Shown here: positions 58,280 through 64,000 of the stretch, one piece after another
How the letters are laid out: every line of letters begins with the position of its first letter
Numbering within the stretch: the first letter of the stretch is position 1
DNA from: Gigaspora rosea
Taxonomy: Eukaryota; Glomeromycota; Glomeromycetes; Diversisporales; Gigasporaceae
Assembly: GCA_003550325.1 (NCBI GenBank)
Contig: QKWP01000805.1
Span: 137,516 to 201,515, forward strand
Direction: 5' to 3'
Length of the DNA: 64,000 nucleotides
The notes under the pieces: generated by a model
What the model saw: the letters and a program-made list of their open reading frames with translations, nothing else
Database searches by the model: none
Told to the model about the DNA's origin: nothing
Made by a program: the position numbers and the translations under genes

Positions 58280-58729
58280 TAAACCTATTTAAATTATTTA
58301 ATTTTATTTATATATTAGGTATAGGCCAAATTATACGAATTATAATCAGTACAGTATTAATATCTACCAAATTAAAAGGTTAAAAATAAATTAATCTTTA
58401 ATTATTAGTAATGAATTTATTTGTCTTTAAAAATTGTTAAATTTAAACAACTAAATTTAAATTATATATCTTGTATATAATTAATTATCTATGTTTCTAA
58501 AAATAATACATATATATTTAATAAATAAAAAGTATATTAACAAATTATGATTTGGCTTTAAATTTGAGAATAACATATATCAAAATTCATTAGGGGCATC
58601 CATAAATAACGTTATGTACCCTCTTATAGTAGCGCTTGACACCCCTCTACTATATAAAAAAATTTTTCAAAATCCGTATGTTTATATATAAAATTTTACA
58701 AAAACTTGAATATATTGTGACACAGTAAT

Positions 58730-59010
58730 TCAATTTGGATGATTTAGGTACCATTAAATTCGTCTCAGTGAGATGAATCCAATGATACCAAAATCATTTT
58801 ATTTGGATCACTGGATCAATAGTTATTCACAAAAAACTATTGATTTTATAGTCATTTTATAAGAAAATATAATAACTAATAGTATTTGGCCAATAACTTT
58901 TGATCCAGTAATCTAAAATGAAATGAAATTAGTACCATTCGACTCCTCTCACCGAGACGAATTGAATGGTACCAAAATCATTAAATTCAGACCACTGGAT
59001 CAGTTTTTAG
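58730..59010. repeat. Two CGTCTC-GAGACG hairpins
   Basis: ATTCGTCTCAGTGAGATGAA at 58760 and CTCTCACCGAGACGAATTGA at 58945 are small hairpins in near-repeated surroundings (AGTACCATT, TGGTACCAAAATCATTAA). They form a long imperfect inverted repeat around 58870 (GATCACTGGATCA and its inverse). Same motif as 7490-7945 and 28545-28620. Confidence 0.65.
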
Positions 59011-59189
59011 ATGATTTTTTCTAAAAAAATTGTGTTATATTTTTTTGACTCCCCCTACTTAAGAGAAAAAATGTTATATTTTGTCAGACCCCCTCTTGTA
59101 TAACATTATTTCTGGATGCTCTTTAATTTTATATTAGCAAAGGCTCATACAGTATATAATAGATATAAAGCCTTTATTCATTGCATATT

Positions 59190-60170
59190 TTCAGGGTTTG
59201 GCAAGCTGTATATCCAGTGCTTTTTTACTAGACACTGGACGTTTCCAAATTGTCCAGTGTAATGTCCAGTGCATGTCCAGTTAGGGTGTTCAATCGACTA
59301 ATTAATCAAAATATAGTTAGGGTACATAATGTAGATCACTAATTTCGGATTTTCTAATAGGATTCAAAAATTATTTTTGATACTTCCTCTACGTATGAAA
59401 ATATGGAAAATAGAAGATTTGCTCACATTTTTTTATCAATGTACTAGTCATTCATGAGCTACTTTATTTTATTTAAAAGTTATTTACCATTTTCTTTCTT
59501 ATAATAGATTTCTTAATAATATTTTTTGTAATTTTTTTGTCAATTTACAAGAATTTTTTTTACAATATATTTATAAAACTAATAAAAAAGCTCTATTACA
59601 TGAAAGAGAATGATGAGAACTTTTAGATAAAAAAAATCGCTTAAAATTAATTAGGTCATTGTTGAGAAAAAGTACTTTGAATTTTTGATTTTATATAATA
59701 AACGATCATCGTTTATTATATAAAAATTGATAAAAATCGAAAATTCAAAGTACTTTTTCTCAACAATGGCCTAATTAATCTTTAAGCGAATTTTTTTTTC
59801 TGAAAGTTCTTGACATTCTCTTTCTTGTAATAGAGCCATTTTTATTAATTTTATAATTAAATGTAAAAAATTTCTTGCAAAGTGTCAAAAAAATTCAAAA
59901 AACATTATTAAGAAATCTCTTATAAAAAAAAAATGGTGAGAACTTTCAAATAAAATAAAAGTAGCTCATGAACAACTAATACATTGTTAAGAAAATGTGA
60001 ACTAATCCTCTATATTCCATATTTTCATACATAGAGAAAGTATAATCAAAAATAATTCTCGAATTCCATTAGAAAATCTGAAATTACTGATTTATATTAT
60101 GTACCCTGACTATGTTTTGATTAATTAGTTGATTGAACACCCTAATGTCCAGTGTCCAGTAACATATTTA
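59190..60170. mobile_element. hAT-like MITE split by the foldback
   Basis: CAGGGTTTGGCAAGC at 59192 is the style of a hAT end; ATGTCCAGTG-type repeats follow and resume after the foldback. The right end was not found. Confidence 0.4.
59281..60145. repeat. Large foldback, arms about 430 bp
   Basis: TTAGGGTGTTCAATCGACTA at 59281 is inverted at 60126-60145 and almost all sequence between pairs, centred at about 59707 (CGATCATCG). The arms differ by scattered point changes and small indels. It splits a run of GTCCAGTG words (59209-59280 and 60146-60160). Not coding. Confidence 0.85.
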
Positions 60171-60957
60171 TAAAAAAATTCAATAAATAAATAAACGCAA
60201 TTGCTAATTATAACTGGTGGTAAAGTTACCTATTTATTGTGTAATATAAATTCTATTTACAAATTATATACATACCGGTAGTTATAACCAGCTTTATTTT
60301 TCATATATATATATAACCTTTTATATCTTTTTGATAGGTCGCGGTCTAGAATTTAGTGTTAGGGTTAGCCAAAAAAAATCATAATGTGGGCGGCTAACAC
60401 CGGCCTAGAGGTTTTCCTAATACACCAGCCAGAACGGCATAATGGCAGCTGACCCTAACCCTAAATTCTTAAGGCCTTAGTATAATTCGGGCTCACGTGT
60501 GCATAGAATTTTGGTGGTGATATGTACTAAATTTTGCGTTTCATAAAACTATTCTAACCTCTAATATAATAGTAACAAAACCTAACCCTAATCTAAAAGC
60601 ACCGATAATAACAAATCATGCTAACTATATTTGGATATTTTGTAGTATACGTTTTAATTGCTACTGATCGCACAAAGCTAATATACCAAACTAGTTTAAT
60701 ATCATTTTAGTAATTGGTACACAATTAATACAGAATACAGTACATATTAAATTCGTTTGTGTTAACAATACAGATATAATATATGCTATATGATACATAT
60801 CAATAGCGAAATAATGCAAATATTTATCATAACTACGTTATAAATTTAGGGTAAATTAAAAAGTTATCCTAATGACACGCCAGAAAACAGCCTATAAAAA
60901 CGAAACTCGGCACCAAAATTTAGCGATGCTGCAAAAGGCAGAGCCAGCTAACAAATA
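60170..60957. other. AT-rich spacer with TTAGGG-like words
   Basis: No gene recognised. GTTAGGGTTAGCC at about 60357 and the inverse GACCCTAACCCTAAATTC at 60451 form a degenerate inverted pair around 60400. Confidence 0.4.
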
Positions 60958-61528
60958 CACGTCACTCTGGTTATATCGACATTCTCCAGCAATAAAAAAA
61001 TTGTCAATATATCCAGATGTCAGTTTAATAAGCATCTTTATCTATACTGACATTATATTGATATTGTATAGATATGTCGACTTAGGCAGAGGTAAATTTT
61101 TTTGTTTTCACCAAGCTTATACTAAGAATTATAAACTTAGCAAAATGAATTTATTTTAGCACAAAATGAATTTGTTTTATGTTTAGCATAAAATAAATCC
61201 ATCATATATTTGTATAAAATAATGAAATGAATTTATTTTATGTTTATTGTTTCATGCTAAGCTTAGTATAAAGCAAATTTAAAAAATTAATTTGATTGGT
61301 ATACCTATAATGATAGTCAGTTTATAAAAATTGTCGCTATATCCAGCAATAAAAATTATCTTAAATAATTTTTTAATATTAAAATTGTCGGTATGTCGTT
61401 ATAACCAATATCTTTTATAATTGTTGGTATAACCAATGAATTTTTAATATTATAGATTTTTTTTTGAAAAAAGTGTCGATATAACCAGCTATCAGTTAAT
61501 CCAGCGTCGGTATAACCATAGTGACATG
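60958..61528. mobile_element. Pogo-like element, longer relative of the nested MITE
   Basis: CACGTCACTCTGGTTATATC (left) and GGTATAACCATAGTGACATG (right) with TA on both sides (60956-60957 and 61529-61530). Ends match 16835-17007. The interior repeats TATATCCAG and GTCGGTATAACC words. Any reading frame inside is a by-product. Confidence 0.75.
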
Positions 61529-61534
61529 TACTAA

Positions 61535-62320
61535 CAAATGCCATTACCGATAAACACTGCTGCCAACAAATGTTGTCACCAACAAACGCCGTCACCAACA
61601 AGCACTAATTCAAGCAGATGATGATTCCAGAATGCACAACCAAAAACACCAACAAATGACAACACTACCAGAAATGATAATCAAAGATACAACACTTAAT
61701 ACTAAAAAAAAAATGGTAGTTAGTAAAAGAAACAAAGAAAAGCGAAGCAGCAGCAAGCAAAAAAAAACACTTATTAAATAGTCATCAACAAGCATCATTA
61801 CCAACAGACACTATCACCAATAAACGCTGACTCCAGCAAATGACGATTTCAGAATACAGACCATCAAAAAAAACAAGAAAAGCGAAGAAGCAGCAAACAA
61901 AAAAAAACTACTTATCAAATAGCTACCAAACAATCGCTATTACCAACAAACAATATCACCAATAAACGCTAACTCTAGCAGAAGACGATTCCAGAATGCA
62001 GCGACTCTAAAAACACTAATGAACGACAATACCGCCAGGAATAATAACCAAAGATGCAATATTAAAAAAAAAAAGTAGTTAGTAAAAGAAACAAAGAAAA
62101 GTGAAGCAGCAAACAAAAAAAACTATTTATCAAATAGGCCATACCAACTCACTAAAAAAGACAAAATGGTGATGACCCAAACATATGTGTAATATGTGTA
62201 ATACTGTATTATAATAAAAATGGTATAAAAGAAAAAAACAAAAAAAAAAAGACACTTACCAAGTATGTCATGTTGGAAACGACAAAATGGCGATGACCCA
62301 AAGATATGCAATACTAAAGA
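61535..62320 (+). repeat. Degenerate tandem array, three to four units of 130-210 bp
   Basis: Units begin around AACAAACGCYGTCACCAACA, run through AGATGATGATTCCAGAATGC, then AAAAGAAACAAAGAAAAGCG and AGCAGCAAACAAAAAAAA, ending TATCAAATAG. They recur at about 61600, 61800 and 61930, and in part at 62140 and 62270 (GGCGATGACCCAAA). Purine-rich. Confidence 0.65.
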
Positions 62321-62623
62321 AAAAAAAAAGCGAATAAAAAAAAAGACAAAAACAAATAAAAAGAATAAACAAAATAAAATATTATACTTATATAAATTTG
62401 TAATTCGTGTAACTGGTAATTTTACCCCGGTTAATCGTAGTTATTTCCATAAATAAATTAGTCTAAGCACAATATATCTGGTCAGATAACTAGTACTCCC
62501 AGAGGATTGCTCTAGCTAATCTTAAAAATATAATTAAAATTTTAAAATAATGCATTATACCTTTGATTTAATTTAATTTTATTCTTATTTAATTTTAAAA
62601 TTTAGTTTAATTATTGTATATTA

Positions 62624-62770
62624 GGGGAGTAACAAAAATCAGGTGATTTTTTAGGGGGGGGGTAAAAAAAGTTGAAATTATATATAAGAACCTGACTATT
62701 TATATATTGAGAAAGAGAGAGGGGGGTAGGCCTCTAATAAAAAATAATCAGGTGATTAATGACACTGCCC
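62624..62770. mobile_element. PIF/Harbinger-like MITE, copy 2 (opposite strand)
   Basis: Same element as 24508-24658 on the other strand, with ends GGGGAGTAAC and GTCACTGCCC type. TTA lies on both sides (62621-62623 and 62771-62773), so the two copies show that TAA/TTA are true target duplications. Confidence 0.8.
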
Positions 62771-62799
62771 TTAGCATTCAAAAAAAAACTTTCTCCGCT

Positions 62800-63480
62800 G
62801 ATCCCTGTGACCAAAATTTTAGCAGAAACAAAATTGACAAAAATACTAAAAACAACACAGAATATAGAGAACTAGATATAACAAAAAAATAGCTTTAAGC
62901 AACAGAAACTAGTTACTCTAAAACAATAGTGTACAAAAACCACTTTGGACTAGCACAACTTTGGAAAAACTACTTTTTCGGAAAAATTTTTTGTAAAAAG
63001 TGAGGACTAGTAAAAACCCTGTATCACAGATCAGTAGATGTATAACAAAACAAACACATAACTGATCAAAATAAGTAAACAACAAAACAAATACGCGTTG
63101 CAACATAAACAAAAGAAATTATTAGTTCAAGTAAATGAAACTAGCTACGACTAAGCCTCAACAATAGATAGTAAGACAATACAACAATAAGTAGAAATAA
63201 CAGGCTACAAACAACTTTAACACGTGACCTACATTGGGAAAATAAAAACATTAATTATCTGTAGTGATCTTCAAATTTATCAAATAAGTGCAGAATCTTG
63301 TTTAAAAAATTGCAAAGATCTTCAAAATTTAGATTTTTGCAGCTCTTCGCAGATTTTTAGCAAAAAATCTGTGCAAATATTTAAAAAGTATAATCTTCGC
63401 AGATTATAACTATTATAATCTGCGATAATCTATAATTTCAATACTTGCCTGCCGGTAAGAACATGAGAAAATCAATAAAC
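62800..63480. other. Spacer without recognised gene
   Basis: Short repeated words (AATCTTCGCAGATT near 63290-63420) form a degenerate palindrome; no exon or RNA gene recognised. Confidence 0.4.
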
Positions 63481-63489
63481 AAAACAAAT

Positions 63490-64000
63490 AAATAAATAAA
63501 GTAAAAAAAACACGTTTTTTTATTAACTTTTTTTTTTAAATAAATATTTTTTTTGTTTTTTTTATTCTGATTTTTTTTATTTATTACTTTTATTCCCATG
63601 TATGTAACTTATTCTTTTTTATATTTCATTTAATTTAATTTTATCATTTTTGTTTTATTAGATCGATTTTTTTTATTTCTTTTGTTTTTTATTTTTTTTA
63701 TTTTCTTTTATTTTATTTTATTTTCTTTTATTTTATTTTATTTTTTTTTAACGTATTATTAATTTTTTTTATTCTCTTTTTTTTCGTTTTTTTTTATCTT
63801 TTATTTTTTTATTTTTCTTATTTTTAATTTTATTTTTTTTTTTTTGATTTAAATTTTTTTATAATGTATTTTTTTTATTTATAAATTTTTTTTCATTTAG
63901 TTAAATCGAATTAAGCAAAATTGTATGTTTATTTAAATTTTTTATTTTATTTAATAAATTAAATTTTTTATAATGTATTTTTTTTTTATTTTTAAATTTT
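63490..64000. repeat. T-rich low-complexity end
   Basis: Almost entirely T runs with single A, G or C breaks, like 9390-9540 and 10063-10260. Such sequence borders the assembly gap elsewhere in the window. Confidence 0.7.

Noticed and set aside
1-64000. CRISPR array, operons, Shine-Dalgarno sites
   Set aside because: Introns, transposons and gene content are eukaryotic; no regularly spaced identical repeats seen.
1-64000. tRNA and rRNA genes
   Set aside because: I scanned by eye for T-loop and rRNA-like words and found none; a tRNAscan or covariance search would be decisive.

Overview
The window looks like nuclear DNA of a glomeromycotinan (arbuscular mycorrhizal) fungus of the Rhizophagus type. 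That is an inference from several things seen together: very AT-rich DNA, small GT-AG introns, FAR1/MULE and mariner transposase remnants, Sel1-like and NLR-type leucine-rich-repeat fragments, TTAGGG-like motifs scattered in repeats, and dense, nested small inverted-repeat elements. No species was confirmed.

Layout. 1-3600: the end of a small two-exon gene of unknown function (minus strand), then repeats. 3700-13780: a decayed condensin HEAT subunit gene (CAP-G/Ycg1/Cnd3 family). Its exons are still in order, but they carry stops and frameshifts and are split by transposons, including a 2.3-kb hAT-type element (4719-7040), a 0.46-kb hairpin (7490-7945) and a 1.9-kb element inserted in an exon (9227-11089, with an N gap). 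13.8-29.6 kb: a repeat landscape with a MITE pair member (16393-17214), a decayed DDE-type transposon (18.84-21.06 kb), a MULE with long terminal inverted repeats (21.85-27.79 kb) and a Sel1-repeat remnant.

29.8-50.1 kb is a gene island. RPF1 (Brix-domain 60S biogenesis factor, minus) is head-to-head with COQ7 (ubiquinone hydroxylase, plus). Next come two copies of a RING-finger gene, both damaged and one carrying a solo LTR in an intron, then RPB6 (shared RNA polymerase subunit, minus). ANP32-like (LRR plus acidic tail, minus) is head-to-head with an EHD-family membrane-remodelling ATPase (plus), and the island ends with a nine-exon gene for an unrecognised coiled-coil, C-terminally membrane-anchored protein. 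I resolved the splice sites of these genes codon by codon. All junctions are consistent except one in COQ7 (frame off by one base); RPB6 has two equally possible exon 1 donors.

50.1-64 kb is repeats again: a 93-bp duplication around a single N that looks like an unresolved contig overlap, several TA-flanked MITEs, a decayed mariner, an 865-bp perfect-style foldback, a degenerate tandem array and a T-rich end.

The intact genes are ordinary housekeeping functions (ribosome assembly, transcription, quinone synthesis, endocytic recycling) and do not form a pathway. The more unusual material is the fossil insertion record: several elements can be dated relative to each other, because the window holds both the filled and the empty version of the same site.
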